Notes: a model not told the origin generated them from the letters alone. Positions 8,638 through 18,351 are shown, numbered from the stretch's first letter. The stretch is 64,000 nt of DNA from DATFJT01 sp965230755 (GCA_965230755.1 CBDDLT010000004.1:124001-188000); one strand, 5' to 3'. Made by a program: numbers and translations.

Positions 8638-9267
8638 ATGAAAAGATATGTAGCCGAGTTAATAGGAACTTTCTCATTAGTATTTTGCGGGACTGCCTCC
8701 ATTGTGATCAACGATATTACCGGAGAGCTTGGCAATATTGGAATTGCTATCACTTTCGGACTCATTGTCATGGTCATGATTTATGCTTTCCAGAGTATTT
8801 TAGGAGCTCATATCAATCCGGCTGTTTCCATTGCTTTTTCAATTACTGATAGATTTGATAAAAAAGATCTTCTCTATTATATCATCGCACAGCTCTTAGG
8901 AGCTTTCTTAGCGAGTGGATTAGTCCGTATGCTATTTCAACACGAAAATTTAGGGACTACGATACCCAACGGTAGCTGGCAGCAATCCTTTTTTTTAGAA
9001 ATCTTTTTGGGTTATTTATTGATGTTGGTGATTCTTTTTGTCAGTCAGAATAAGGCAATAAGTCACTTTACCGGATTAGCTGTAGGCGCCACTGTCCTAC
9101 TAGAAGCCTTGTTTGCAGGACCCATTACGGGAGCATCAATGAATCCGGCAAGATCAATTGCACCGGCAATAGTATCAGGAAATGTCAGTCATTTGTGGAT
9201 TTATATTGTCGCACCTATATTTGGAGCAATTCTAGCCAGTTTGACCTGGCGATTAATCAAAGAATAG
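8638..9267 (+). CDS. Aquaporin (MIP family channel)
   Basis: This 209-residue integral membrane channel has both half-helix signature motifs, HINPAVS (Asn60-Pro-Ala) and SMNPARS (Asn169-Pro-Ala), and about six membrane helices. It conducts water or small neutral solutes such as glycerol across the cytoplasmic membrane. The length and the lack of the extended glycerol-facilitator loops fit an aquaporin better than a GlpF. The start ATG 8638 begins directly with MKRYVAELIGTFSLVF. It is 41 bp downstream of the GNAT gene on the same strand. Confidence 0.92.
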   Translation: MKRYVAELIGTFSLVFCGTASIVINDITGELGNIGIAITFGLIVMVMIYAFQSILGAHINPAVSIAFSITDRFDKKDLLYYIIAQLLGAFLASGLVRMLFQHENLGTTIPNGSWQQSFFLEIFLGYLLMLVILFVSQNKAISHFTGLAVGATVLLEALFAGPITGASMNPARSIAPAIVSGNVSHLWIYIVAPIFGAILASLTWRLIKE

Positions 9268-9365
9268 AAATCAAGTATTGGAATACTAAAAAAAATAGAA
9301 CTTTCAACAATACATTTCGCATCGATTCATTTATTCTATATAGAATGATTTTACAAGTGAATGAT

Positions 9366-9908
9366 ATGAAAGCGACCGTAATTTCCGTCAATAAAAACCC
9401 CGAATATGGCTTTTCGAAGCATCCCTCTAAAACAATCCAATTGCTAGAAGGATTGGGCGTAGAAGGTGATGTTCATATGGGCAAACTGGTAAAACACCGC
9501 TCGAGAGTAAGAAAGGACCCCAATCAAGTTAACCTAAGACAAGTCCATCTGATACATCAAGAACTATTCGATGAACTAAAAGAAAAAAACTATCATATCA
9601 GTCCCGGACAGATCGGGGAAAATATCACAACAAAAAATATTGATTTACTAGGACTCCCTAAGGGAACAATTTTGAAAATAGGTAGTTCGGCCGAAATAGA
9701 AATAACGGGACTTCGTAACCCATGCAGTCAGTTGAATGATTTCCAAGATGGTCTTATGCAAGAACTCATATACCGCAATGATCAGGGAGAAATCATAAGA
9801 AAATGCGGAATAATGGGCGTTGTGAAAAGCTCGGGGATGGTCAATGATGGAGATGAAATCCATATAGAATATCCCGACAAACCATTTGTCAAGTTAGAAA
9901 AGGTATAA
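9366..9908 (+). CDS. MOSC domain-containing protein
   Basis: This 180-residue protein carries a MOSC (molybdenum cofactor sulfurase C-terminal) domain of the YiiM-like kind. Visible parts are LEGLGVEGDVHMGKLVKH, the LRQVHLIHQELFDEL strand-helix, GQIGENITTKNIDL and the conserved Cys in the GLRNPCSQLNDF motif. MOSC proteins bind a sulfur carrier or molybdopterin-type cofactor and often act on N-hydroxylated compounds or deliver sulfur. The exact role is open. ATG 9366 or ATG 9345 may be the start. The longer frame reaching into the aquaporin gene is not needed. Confidence 0.88.
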   Translation: MKATVISVNKNPEYGFSKHPSKTIQLLEGLGVEGDVHMGKLVKHRSRVRKDPNQVNLRQVHLIHQELFDELKEKNYHISPGQIGENITTKNIDLLGLPKGTILKIGSSAEIEITGLRNPCSQLNDFQDGLMQELIYRNDQGEIIRKCGIMGVVKSSGMVNDGDEIHIEYPDKPFVKLEKV

Positions 9909-9929
9909 ACTGTATTTCTTCAGTTTGTA

Positions 9930-11186
9930 TTATAAGCCAAAAGCAACTTTGATATCATCAACCTTGTTCAACTCTTCCCAAGGAAATAACTTGACCCTAA
10001 CTTCGATTGGCCCATTACTACCATTCTCAAAGGTTTTAGTGATTTCCCTTGGCTCACGTCCCATATGCCCATAAGCCGCGGTTTCAGAATATATTGGAGT
10101 TCGAAGGTTAAATCTTTTCTCAATAGCATAAGGTCTCATATCGAATAGTTCTTCGATCTTAGAAGCTATGTCGCCATCACTCATAGGAATATTGGATGTT
10201 CCGTGAGTATTGACAAAAAGTCCAACGTGTTCCGCCTTACCAATCGCATAAGCTACCTGTACTGTCACCTCTTCACATAATCCAGCAGCCACAATATTCT
10301 TGGCAATATGTCTGGTAGCATATGCCGCTGAACGATCTACCTTACTTGGATCTTTGCCTGAAAAAGCACCTCCACCATGACTTCCTTTTCCACCATAAGT
10401 GTCGACAATGATTTTTCTTCCAGTCAAACCAGTATCGCCGTGAGGTCCACCAATGACAAACTTCCCTGTTGGATTAATGTGGTACTTGATATTATCGTTG
10501 AAAAGCTTTTGATTTTTCTCAGATAGTTTAGCCTTAACCCTTGGAATAAGAATGGTAATGATATCTTCCTTTATCTTAGCCAGCATTCGATCATCATCCT
10601 CATCGAATGGATCGTGTTGAGTAGATATTACAATAGTGTCAATGTACTCCGGCTGATTTTCGTCATTATAAGCGATTGTAACTTGGGCCTTAGAATCAGG
10701 TCGAAGATATTTTATATCTTTATTTTCCCTTCTCAATTCCGCCAATTCTTTCAATAAAAGATGAGAAAGTTCAAGAGAAAGTGGCATATAATTCTCCGTC
10801 TCCCTACAAGCATAACCAAACATCATCCCCTGATCTCCAGCTCCTTGATCCTCCGGATTACTTCGTTCCACTCCTTGATTGATATCCTGAGACTGATCGT
10901 GAATCGCACTCAAAATACCACAGGAATTGGCCTCGAACATATACTCGCTTTTGGTATACCCTATTCGTTCTATAACATCCCGGGCTATCTTCTGTACATC
11001 CAGATAAGTATTCGATTTTACCTCTCCTGCAAGTACAACTTGACCGGTGGTGACCAAAGTTTCACAAGCGACTTTCGAATTTGGATCAAACGCTAAAAAA
11101 TGATCTATCAATGCATCGGAAATTTGATCTGCAACCTTATCAGGATGCCCTTCTGAAACCGACTCGGAAGTAAATATGTAGGCCAT
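9930..11186 (-). CDS. metK: S-adenosylmethionine synthetase
   Basis: The enzyme makes S-adenosylmethionine from methionine and ATP. The 418-residue sequence contains the ATP-binding opening SESVSEGHPDKVADQISDA, the GAGDQGMMFGYA hexapeptide region and the glycine-rich signature GGGAFSGKDPSKVDRSAAY. All expected blocks and normal length are present. It is the last gene of the leftward group and is convergent with the MOSC gene. I looked for a SAM riboswitch in the short gap before it (11187-11236) and saw no room for one. Confidence 0.98.
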   Translation of the reverse strand: MAYIFTSESVSEGHPDKVADQISDALIDHFLAFDPNSKVACETLVTTGQVVLAGEVKSNTYLDVQKIARDVIERIGYTKSEYMFEANSCGILSAIHDQSQDINQGVERSNPEDQGAGDQGMMFGYACRETENYMPLSLELSHLLLKELAELRRENKDIKYLRPDSKAQVTIAYNDENQPEYIDTIVISTQHDPFDEDDDRMLAKIKEDIITILIPRVKAKLSEKNQKLFNDNIKYHINPTGKFVIGGPHGDTGLTGRKIIVDTYGGKGSHGGGAFSGKDPSKVDRSAAYATRHIAKNIVAAGLCEEVTVQVAYAIGKAEHVGLFVNTHGTSNIPMSDGDIASKIEELFDMRPYAIEKRFNLRTPIYSETAAYGHMGREPREITKTFENGSNGPIEVRVKLFPWEELNKVDDIKVAFGL

Positions 11187-11236
11187 ATGATTAAATAATT
11201 TTCACAAAAATAGAAATTATTGAATAACAATTAGAC

Positions 11237-11836
11237 TTAATTAAAAAGCTCTACATCGAAGACTTTTTCGCCTTCTAGTTCGCCCCTTAACCGATCACCG
11301 GATTGAACTGGTCCTACACCAGCTGGAGTACCGGTAAATATCATATCACCTGGCATCAGAGTAAAATATCGAGAAACCTCTTCAATTAGAACAGAGGGTG
11401 AAAAAATCATATTATTGATATCACCGTCTTGCACGAGAGCATCATTTTTATACATTTTAAAATACCTGCATTTATCATCAAAATCCTTCCATTCACCAAT
11501 CAACGCAGAGCCATCAAAGGCTTTAGCACGCTCCCAAGGATGTCCTTTTTTCTTTAACTCTGACTGTATATCCCGAGCTGTAAAATCAATGCCCAAGGTC
11601 ATACCATCAATATATTCAAGAGCTTGATCTTGCGCAACATGCCTTGCCTCTTTTCCAACCCTAAGAACCCACTCACATTCAAAGTGTAGATCTACAGTGA
11701 ATTTAGGCGTCCTATACTTTTCTCCTTTAAAGAGAGAAGTTTCTGGTTTCATGAAGATCAAAGGCTTTGATGGAACCTGGTTGTTCAACTCCTTAGCGTG
11801 TGCTACATAATTTCTCCCGATACAAATTATTTTCAT
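11237..11836 (-). CDS. Fumarylacetoacetate hydrolase family protein
   Basis: This 199-residue protein is of the small single-domain FAH type (YcgM/FAHD1-like). It starts MKIICIGRNYVAHAKELNN and contains KPETSLF and the acidic metal-binding segment HFECEWVLRV, followed by GIDFTARDIQ and a C-terminal MIFTGTPAGVGPVQSGD. Relatives act as acylpyruvases, oxaloacetate decarboxylases or in aromatic degradation, using a divalent metal. Substrate cannot be decided from sequence. The start at 11836 matches the conserved N-terminus and drops a 17-residue upstream extension. Confidence 0.92.
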   Translation of the reverse strand: MKIICIGRNYVAHAKELNNQVPSKPLIFMKPETSLFKGEKYRTPKFTVDLHFECEWVLRVGKEARHVAQDQALEYIDGMTLGIDFTARDIQSELKKKGHPWERAKAFDGSALIGEWKDFDDKCRYFKMYKNDALVQDGDINNMIFSPSVLIEEVSRYFTLMPGDMIFTGTPAGVGPVQSGDRLRGELEGEKVFDVELFN

Positions 11837-11970
11837 CTGTTTAAAATTTTTTGCTTTGCAGAAATCTTCAAAAAATTTATAATACATTCAGGAACTCGCT
11901 TGTATTTGTTTTAATCATTCCACTGTGGGTAGTTTTTGATTAAAAAAATTCATGCTCGTTTCATTTGTTG

Positions 11971-13086
11971 TTATTCTTCAATTTTGAATAAATGTTCTGA
12001 CATATGATCTAACCATATAAGTCCTTTGGCTGTGGCCCTAACGTGATCTAACTCTTTCTCCAACCATCCTTTTTTCACAAAGGGTCGAATTTCTTCTAGA
12101 AGAAAACTTTCGAATTCTCCCAATCCACTCAACTGAATTCCACTAGACCTTCTAAGTCCAACCAATACTTTTTCGTTATAAACGGAATTAGGACTTAAGG
12201 TTTCTTCTTCGAAGTAAGACTCCTTATTTTCTATATTCCTCATGTAATGGGCATTATTGCTCACATTCCAGCGTCGAATGCCATGGCTATAGCTATGAGC
12301 AGAGGGTCCAATTCCCAAATAATTATTTCTACTCCAGTAGTTCTGATTATGAACACTTCGGTAACCATCCTGACCATAATTGGACAATTCGTAATGAACG
12401 AAATCATGCTTGATCAAATAGTCTCGAATCTGATAAAACTGATCATTTTGAAAACCTTCATCCAATTCGGATTGCTTTCCATTTTTTATCCAGTGCATCA
12501 ACAAGGTACCATGTTCAGCGGTCAAAGCATAAGCCGAAATATGTTTCACTTTCTCTTCGAGACAATAGTCAACATTCTCTTTAAGCTGAGCATCTGAACT
12601 CCCGGGAATTCCATAAATAATATCGACAGTTACATTTTCGAATCCTGCCTTCTTAACGTCCGATAAGCATTGTTGCCCTTGCTCAGAATTATGTGCTCTA
12701 CCCAAAAAATTCAGGTCCTTATCGGAAAAAGATTGTATACCGACGCTAAGTCGATTTACCCCAACAGCTCTTATCTTGTCGAAATAGTTCAGGTCTCCAT
12801 CATCCGGATTACATTCTAAGGTCACTTCGGGATCCGAGTCACATGAAAAATTATCTCTTACTGCTTGTAGCAATTGCTCGATTTCTTTCGGGGCCAGCAA
12901 AGACGGTGTTCCTCCGCCAAAATAAATGCTGCGGATAGAATCCGTTATCTCACCTGATCTTTCCTTGATCTCTGTTAAGAGGGATTCCAACATTCGATCT
13001 TTGTACTTGAGTGAAGTACTAAAGTGAAAATCACAGTAGTGGCATGCCTTTTTACAAAATGGAATATGAATGTAAATCCCTGCCAC
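11971..13086 (-). CDS. hemW: Radical SAM heme chaperone HemW
   Basis: This 371-residue protein has the radical SAM cluster motif C11-x3-C15-x2-C18 right at the N-terminus (IPFCKKACHYCDFHF), followed by SIYFGGGTPSLL and the TLECNPDD region. HemW binds heme and delivers it to membrane proteins. It was formerly annotated as oxygen-independent coproporphyrinogen oxidase. The extra Cys/Phe context CDFHF is the HemW rather than HemN pattern. It is 12 bp downstream of the O-methyltransferase gene, within the leftward ftsH run. Confidence 0.95.
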   Translation of the reverse strand: MAGIYIHIPFCKKACHYCDFHFSTSLKYKDRMLESLLTEIKERSGEITDSIRSIYFGGGTPSLLAPKEIEQLLQAVRDNFSCDSDPEVTLECNPDDGDLNYFDKIRAVGVNRLSVGIQSFSDKDLNFLGRAHNSEQGQQCLSDVKKAGFENVTVDIIYGIPGSSDAQLKENVDYCLEEKVKHISAYALTAEHGTLLMHWIKNGKQSELDEGFQNDQFYQIRDYLIKHDFVHYELSNYGQDGYRSVHNQNYWSRNNYLGIGPSAHSYSHGIRRWNVSNNAHYMRNIENKESYFEEETLSPNSVYNEKVLVGLRRSSGIQLSGLGEFESFLLEEIRPFVKKGWLEKELDHVRATAKGLIWLDHMSEHLFKIEE

Positions 13087-13098
13087 TAGCCCTGAATT

Positions 13099-13770
13099 CT
13101 ATTTCTCCTTTAAAAGTAAAGTAATACCATCTCGAATAGGCAACATCAGCCTGGTTACATTCGGAAGTTCCTGAACCCATTCATTAAAACCTCTAACTGA
13201 TTTCGATATTTTAGACTTTTTAGGTGGATTCATCACTTGGTTTTTAAAGAGGACATTATCTATTATGATACATCCTCCTGGCTTCAGCAAGGGCAAACAT
13301 CCCTCGACATAATTTCTGTATTTTCTCTTGGCCGCATCGATGAAAACCAGGTCAAATTCTCCTTTCAACTCAGAAATAATCTCCATGGCATCACCGAACA
13401 ATAGTTCAACTTTTTCTGAGATGCCAGCTTCACTCAAGTGCCTATCAATGGTTTCCCTAAGCTGCTCATCTTTCTCTATACTGACGATCTCTCCATTTTC
13501 AGATAAACCTTGAGCCAGACAAATCGTGCTATAAGCAGTAAATGTTCCCAGTTCTAAAATCCTTGAAGGACGAATTAATTTAGAAAAGAAAATAAGTAAA
13601 GATCCTTGAAGGGCGCCGGAAATCATATGGGACCTCTCTAAAGTATCTCTTGTGCGCTTTTTTAGCGAATCACTCAACTCATCTGAAAGCCCGGTACTGT
13701 TAATTTCACAGTATTCCTCTCTTGTTTTTTGAAGAAAATGATCTCCCAGCATCATGAGATTCTCAGTCAT
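13099..13770 (-). CDS. SAM-dependent O-methyltransferase (COMT/CCoAOMT-like)
   Basis: This 223-residue class I methyltransferase shows motif I in RILELGTFTAYSTICLAQGL, an acidic ribose-binding strand (IVSIEKDEQL) and the metal-site region DLVFIDAAKRKYRNYVE followed by GGCIIIDNVLF. It belongs to the divalent-metal-dependent catechol/caffeoyl-CoA O-methyltransferase-like family, whose natural substrates in bacteria are mostly unknown. It is 15 bp downstream of ftsH and 12 bp upstream of hemW, so it is probably part of the same transcript. Confidence 0.93.
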   Translation of the reverse strand: MTENLMMLGDHFLQKTREEYCEINSTGLSDELSDSLKKRTRDTLERSHMISGALQGSLLIFFSKLIRPSRILELGTFTAYSTICLAQGLSENGEIVSIEKDEQLRETIDRHLSEAGISEKVELLFGDAMEIISELKGEFDLVFIDAAKRKYRNYVEGCLPLLKPGGCIIIDNVLFKNQVMNPPKKSKISKSVRGFNEWVQELPNVTRLMLPIRDGITLLLKEK

Positions 13771-13785
13771 CGATAGGATGAAACA

Positions 13786-15786
13786 TTAAGCCTGTGATAA
13801 ATCTTCAGAATCCGAAATATGCTCCTCCGAATCTTCTTGATCGTTCAAGCCATTCAAATTCAACTCTAAGACCGGATTCTTTTCTTCTCGTAGTCCAAGA
13901 AGTTTTTCTACATCCGTCTTGGTTAAAACTTCCTTCACCAATAACTCCTTCGCTAGAGTATTGAGGAATTCTCTTTTATCCGAAAGCAATGCTTTTGCTC
14001 TTTTGTACTGCGCATCTATCATATTTCGAACCTCCTCATCAATAAGACGTGCTGTTTCGTCTGAATAAGGCACCCGATAAGAATTCTCGGCCATTCTTTT
14101 GAAACTCACATTTCCAACATTTTCATTCATCCCATATACCGTTATCATGCTATAAGCCATTTCGGTAACTTGGTCCAAATCATTTTGTGCACCTGTCGAA
14201 ATTTTCCCAAAAACTATGTCTTCTGCAGCTCGACCACCTAAAGTCATACACATTCTATCCAACAACTGCTCAGTCCTAGTAATGTACTCTTCCTTAGGAA
14301 GATATTGAGCATAACCCAAGGTTCCCAACCCTCTCGGAACAATTGTTACTTTCACTAAGGGGCTGGCATTTTCTAAGAACCAACCACATATAGCATGACC
14401 CGCTTCATGAAAAGCAATGATTTCTTTTTCATGAGGTGCAATGATCTTGTTCTTCTTTTCAAGACCACCTATAACCCGATCAAGAGCATAGTTGAAGTCC
14501 GACATATCAATTGACTTCTTATCTCTTCTAGCCGCTACTAAGGCCGCTTCATTACACACATTGGCTATATCAGCACCGGCAAATCCCGGAGTCATTTCCG
14601 ACAAAACTTTGGCACTTATTTCTTCTGAGATCTTAATGTTCTTCAAATGAACTTTAAAAATAGCTTCACGTCCTACCAAATCCGGAAGACCAATACCAAT
14701 CTGACGATCGAACCTCCCGGGTCTTAATAAGGCATTGTCCAAGACATCAGGTCGGTTTGTGGCCGCCATTAGAATAACACCTTTATCCGTGCTAAAACCA
14801 TCCATTTCTACAAGTAGCTGGTTTAGCGTATTTTCCCTTTCATCATTTCCACCTTGTACAGCATTTTTCCCTCTAGATCGACCAATCGCATCAATCTCAT
14901 CAATGAAGACAATACAAGGAGCTTTTTCACGAGCTTGTTTAAATAAGTCTCTTACTCTAGAAGCACCTACCCCAACAAACATCTCGACGAAATCGGAACC
15001 CGAAATGGAAAAGAACGGAACGCCAGCCTCGCCAGCTACCGCTTTAGCCAAGAGTGTCTTACCCGTACCCGGAGGGCCAACCAATAAAACTCCTTTCGGT
15101 ATCTTACCTCCTAGGGAGGTGTATTTTTTTGGCCTCTGTAGAAAATCAACTACTTCCTTTACCTCTTCTTTGGCCTCTTCTAGTCCCGCTACATCCTCGA
15201 ATGTCACGCTGACCTTAGAGTTTTTGTCAAAAAGTGTAGCTTTCGATTTTCCAATATTGAAAATTTGTGCGCCAGGACCTCCTGAACCTCCACTCATTCT
15301 ACGCATAATGAAAATCCAAATTCCGATGAAAATTGCTAAAGGTAAAACCCAGCTGATGATCTCGCCCGCCCAATTACTTCTGGTTTCAAAAGTATAATAA
15401 GGACTCCCATCCTGCTGATATTGATCAACCTTCTCTTGAAATTTTTCTACCGATCCTATCGTGTAGTAAAAATGAGGGCTATTGGTCGTTAATCCGCTTG
15501 AATTATCTATTTCGTGCTTGTCAAAAAAGTTCTTTTTGATATATATCTGCGCTCTTTCCCTATTAATAATGACAATCTTTTCAATCTCACCGTTTTTGAG
15601 CATTTGATCCAACTCAGCCGAATTAACTGAACCAGATACCAGATTTCCTAATCCAGAACTAAACATACTCGCACCAACAAAGAGAATTGCAAGAATAGCG
15701 TATATCCAATAAATATTGAACTTCGGCTTCTGAGGATCACCCTCTTGGCCTTTTTTCTCTTCTTTATTATTATTATTTTCTAGCAT
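13786..15786 (-). CDS. ftsH: ATP-dependent zinc metalloprotease FtsH
   Basis: This 666-residue membrane-bound AAA+ protease degrades unneeded or damaged membrane and short-lived cytoplasmic proteins. Two membrane helices flank the periplasmic domain (about residues 25-45 and 143-161). Walker A is GPPGTGKT (237-244), Walker B is IVFIDEIDA, and the second region of homology covers TNRPDVLDNALLRPGRFD. The zinc site is HEAGH (460-464). An acidic tail ends the protein. It follows rsfS by 49 bp, a common Bacteroidota arrangement. Confidence 0.98.
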   Translation of the reverse strand: MLENNNNKEEKKGQEGDPQKPKFNIYWIYAILAILFVGASMFSSGLGNLVSGSVNSAELDQMLKNGEIEKIVIINRERAQIYIKKNFFDKHEIDNSSGLTTNSPHFYYTIGSVEKFQEKVDQYQQDGSPYYTFETRSNWAGEIISWVLPLAIFIGIWIFIMRRMSGGSGGPGAQIFNIGKSKATLFDKNSKVSVTFEDVAGLEEAKEEVKEVVDFLQRPKKYTSLGGKIPKGVLLVGPPGTGKTLLAKAVAGEAGVPFFSISGSDFVEMFVGVGASRVRDLFKQAREKAPCIVFIDEIDAIGRSRGKNAVQGGNDERENTLNQLLVEMDGFSTDKGVILMAATNRPDVLDNALLRPGRFDRQIGIGLPDLVGREAIFKVHLKNIKISEEISAKVLSEMTPGFAGADIANVCNEAALVAARRDKKSIDMSDFNYALDRVIGGLEKKNKIIAPHEKEIIAFHEAGHAICGWFLENASPLVKVTIVPRGLGTLGYAQYLPKEEYITRTEQLLDRMCMTLGGRAAEDIVFGKISTGAQNDLDQVTEMAYSMITVYGMNENVGNVSFKRMAENSYRVPYSDETARLIDEEVRNMIDAQYKRAKALLSDKREFLNTLAKELLVKEVLTKTDVEKLLGLREEKNPVLELNLNGLNDQEDSEEHISDSEDLSQA

Positions 15787-15835
15787 TTTAAATTATTCTA
15801 ACTGTATTAATTAAACAGTTCTAATGGAGCTAAGT

Positions 15836-16240
15836 TCACTGAACTTTACGATCGGATTTGTCAAGAGCGATTTCCTCTATGACTGCATCCCCCCACAGAC
15901 TTTCCAAAGAATAGAATGATCTGGTATCCTTGTAGAAAACATGAACCACCGTATTAAAATAATCAACAATCACCCAATTTCCATTCTTAGATCCTTCTAT
16001 GAATGAGGGATGAATACCGCATTCTAACTTGACTTTCTTCTTGATATTCTGAGCGATAGCCGTTACTTGAGTACTGTTAGTTCCCTCACAAATTATGAAA
16101 AAATTAGTCGGAGCATCATCCAGTTTTCGCAAATCAAGCTTCACAATATTTTCACCCTTAATATCCAATATTGATTCCACAATCCATTCGTGTAGCTTTT
16201 CAATATCGTTGTCAATTACGGTCGGATTTTTTTTAATCAA
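15836..16240 (-). CDS. rsfS: Ribosomal silencing factor RsfS (Iojap family)
   Basis: This 134-residue protein binds ribosomal protein uL14 and blocks subunit joining, lowering translation when nutrients are short. The family region runs from about residue 10 to 120, with LDAP-like KLDDAPTNFFIICEG, WVIVDYFNTVVHVF and RSFYSLESLWGDA. It opens the leftward rsfS-ftsH run and is divergent from the biotin ligase gene, with only 33 bp between the starts. That arrangement is common in this phylum. Confidence 0.95.
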   Translation of the reverse strand: MIKKNPTVIDNDIEKLHEWIVESILDIKGENIVKLDLRKLDDAPTNFFIICEGTNSTQVTAIAQNIKKKVKLECGIHPSFIEGSKNGNWVIVDYFNTVVHVFYKDTRSFYSLESLWGDAVIEEIALDKSDRKVQ

Positions 16241-16273
16241 TTATATTTAAGTTTTGTTATCAATTTTTCATTT

Positions 16274-17071
16274 GTGCTTATATGCAATAATACACGATAT
16301 TGGGGTAATATATTGTATTATTTCGAAGAAATCCATTCGACACATACCCGTGTTCATAGGATGGCATCAAAAAATAGACCAACCGAAGGAACGGTCATTC
16401 TGGCAGATTTCCAATATCAAGGTATAGGCCAAAGAGGCAGAGTCTGGGACAGTAATAAAGCTCAAAACTTACTTTTTAGCAGTATTCTCTATCCTCCACT
16501 CTCCAAAATTCATCATGTATTTATGATGAATGTGATATCAAGCCTAGCTATATGTGACACCTTAGAGTCATTTCTTTCCAATACCAGTATAAAGGTGAAG
16601 TGGCCCAATGATGTTTTTGCTTCAGGAAAGAAAATCTCAGGCATACTTGTTCAAACAGCGTACAAAGGTCAAAGTGAATTGGATTATCTCGTTCTCAGTA
16701 TTGGCTTAAATGTCAATCAACTAGTCTGGAAGCAAGAACTAAATGCAAGTTCTATGATGGAGATATCTTCGCGTGCATTCAATCGACAGGAAATTTTAAA
16801 TGTATTATGTCTATCTCTGGAAAGGAGATATGAACAATTGAAGTCGGAAGACATTTCTACTCTTATGGATTCTTACAACAGCAGGCTTTTCAATAAGAAT
16901 GAATTTATCGAACTCCACCTGGATGGAATATGGGTTAAAGAAAAATTACTTTCGGTCAATCCGGATGGCAGCCTGAATACTAGTAGTTTTACGGACCATA
17001 AAGAAAAAAAGCATCTGATTTCACAGCTAGATTTGGTAAGATTTAACTTTGCGAATTTGGAAAACAACTGA
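16274..17071 (+). CDS. birA: Biotin-[acetyl-CoA-carboxylase] ligase
   Basis: This 265-residue protein attaches biotin to the biotin carboxyl carrier protein. It lacks the N-terminal DNA-binding domain of E. coli BirA, so it is an enzyme-only form. Motifs are the ATP/biotin loop GIGQRGRVWDS, KWPNDVF with the catalytic lysine environment, and GKKISGILVQT. The start is a GTG at 16274. Other starts are scarce between the divergent rsfS gene and the conserved EEIHSTHT block, so the N-terminus is not certain. cinA follows after 5 bp. Confidence 0.93.
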   Translation: MLICNNTRYWGNILYYFEEIHSTHTRVHRMASKNRPTEGTVILADFQYQGIGQRGRVWDSNKAQNLLFSSILYPPLSKIHHVFMMNVISSLAICDTLESFLSNTSIKVKWPNDVFASGKKISGILVQTAYKGQSELDYLVLSIGLNVNQLVWKQELNASSMMEISSRAFNRQEILNVLCLSLERRYEQLKSEDISTLMDSYNSRLFNKNEFIELHLDGIWVKEKLLSVNPDGSLNTSSFTDHKEKKHLISQLDLVRFNFANLENN

Positions 17072-17076
17072 TTACT

Positions 17077-18318
17077 ATGCTCAAAGCAATTATTGTCAAC
17101 ATAGGTGATGAGATCCTTATTGGTCAAACCCTAAATACCAATGCTCACGAGATGGCTAAAATGCTCAATGATGCAGGGGTACAGTTGATAGAAATTCTGA
17201 CTACGGGAGATGAAAAAGAAGACATCATCAAATCCCTTAATTATGCCTTTAGCCAGGTACCCCTCGTTCTGACAACGGGTGGTCTCGGGCCTACCCATGA
17301 CGATATTACTAAAATCGCTATTTCAGAATTCTTTAATCGACCTATGTATTTTGATGAAGCGTTATTTCAAAGGATCAAGGAGTATTTTGGTCAAAGAAAA
17401 ATATCAGTGAGAGAGGACCATAGAAAGCAGTGTTATATGCCTGAAGGCACTAGGTTTATAGAGAATAATGAAGGGACAGCTCCCGGCATGTGGCTGAGCG
17501 ATGGAGATAAGCATCTGATCTCGATGCCTGGGGTTCCGAGAGAAATGAATTATATCATGACTCATGGAGTTATCCCTGCTGTTGTTGAAACCTGGGATAT
17601 CAGTCCATTAAAGCATCACACTTTTCACACCTTCGGTATTATCGAATCAGAATTGTCAGACATGATTGCTGACATCATTGATGAGTTAACGGATGACTTA
17701 AAGATTGCATTTCTACCTGCATTGGGGGACGTAAAAATTCGACTCTCTCAAACGGAATCTTCTACTCAAAACGATCTGGATTTTTACAGCGTTAAAGAAG
17801 CCATCGAAGAGAGAATTTCTAACCATGTATATGGTAAGAATGGGGAGTCCAAGGCTTATGTTCTAGGAGAACTTCTCCAACAAAGGTCCCTCCATCTGGC
17901 TTCAGCTGAAAGTTGTACCGGCGGAAGACTGGCGGGTAAAATTGTGGCTATTCCCGGAGCATCGAGGTATTTTCTGGGAGGAGCCATTGCCTATGAAAAT
18001 AGCCTGAAAAGTCAGTGGTTGAATGTTCGAAAATCTACTTTAAACGACCATGGAGCTGTAAGCGAAGAAGTCGTTCAAGAAATGCTTACCGGTATTATTC
18101 GTTCTAGTGGATCAGACCTAGGCGTTGCAGTTTCCGGTATAGCGGGACCGACCGGCGGAACTCCTGAAAAGCCTGTTGGCACCATTTGGGTAGCATGGGG
18201 AAAAACCAATGATATCAGAACAAAAAAGCTCCAGCTCTGGAAGGATAGAGAAAAAAACATCGAGTATACCTGCTCATTTTGTCTTAATGTCCTTATTAAA
18301 TTTTTAAAGAATTGCTAA
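17077..18318 (+). CDS. cinA: CinA-like protein (competence/damage-inducible family, nicotinamide nucleotide amidase domain)
   Basis: This 413-residue protein has an N-terminal MoCF-like domain (INIGDEIL-type opening VNIGDEILIGQTLNTN, then TTGGLGPTHDDITK) and a C-terminal CinA deamidase domain (SAESCTGGRLAGKI, GAIAYEN, AVSGIAGPTGGTPEKPVG). The C-terminal domain deamidates nicotinamide mononucleotide in the pyridine nucleotide cycle. The N-terminal domain can act as an ADP-ribose pyrophosphatase in relatives. It is cytoplasmic and probably cotranscribed with birA. Assigning it to competence would be over-interpretation. Confidence 0.95.
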   Translation: MLKAIIVNIGDEILIGQTLNTNAHEMAKMLNDAGVQLIEILTTGDEKEDIIKSLNYAFSQVPLVLTTGGLGPTHDDITKIAISEFFNRPMYFDEALFQRIKEYFGQRKISVREDHRKQCYMPEGTRFIENNEGTAPGMWLSDGDKHLISMPGVPREMNYIMTHGVIPAVVETWDISPLKHHTFHTFGIIESELSDMIADIIDELTDDLKIAFLPALGDVKIRLSQTESSTQNDLDFYSVKEAIEERISNHVYGKNGESKAYVLGELLQQRSLHLASAESCTGGRLAGKIVAIPGASRYFLGGAIAYENSLKSQWLNVRKSTLNDHGAVSEEVVQEMLTGIIRSSGSDLGVAVSGIAGPTGGTPEKPVGTIWVAWGKTNDIRTKKLQLWKDREKNIEYTCSFCLNVLIKFLKNC

Positions 18319-18324
18319 TTCAGT

Positions 18325-18332
18325 TACTTTTG
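18325..18332 (+). promoter_or_regulatory. Possible -7 promoter box (TAnnTTTG)
   Basis: TACTTTTG matches the Bacteroidota -7 consensus and lies 19 bp before the E2 start codon, which would give a very short leader. No good TTG -33 element is seen at the usual distance, so this is weak. Confidence 0.3.
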
Positions 18333-18351
18333 TGACACAGAATCATAATCT

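Noticed and set aside
9195..9365. Extension of the MOSC gene into the aquaporin gene
   Set aside because: The extension overlaps a well-defined membrane protein and is not conserved-looking. The MOSC domain begins after 9366.
9907..9926. Hairpin AAACTG/CAGTTT between the MOSC gene and metK
   Set aside because: The stem is only 6 bp, A/T rich and lacks a clear T-run. It may be a weak bidirectional terminator but was not listed.
11187..11236. Possible SAM riboswitch ahead of metK
   Set aside because: The 50-bp gap is too short and shows no riboswitch-like pairing.
14735..15397. 220-residue plus-strand ORF inside ftsH
   Set aside because: It is the complement of a strongly conserved coding region with no start signal or family, so it is a shadow ORF.
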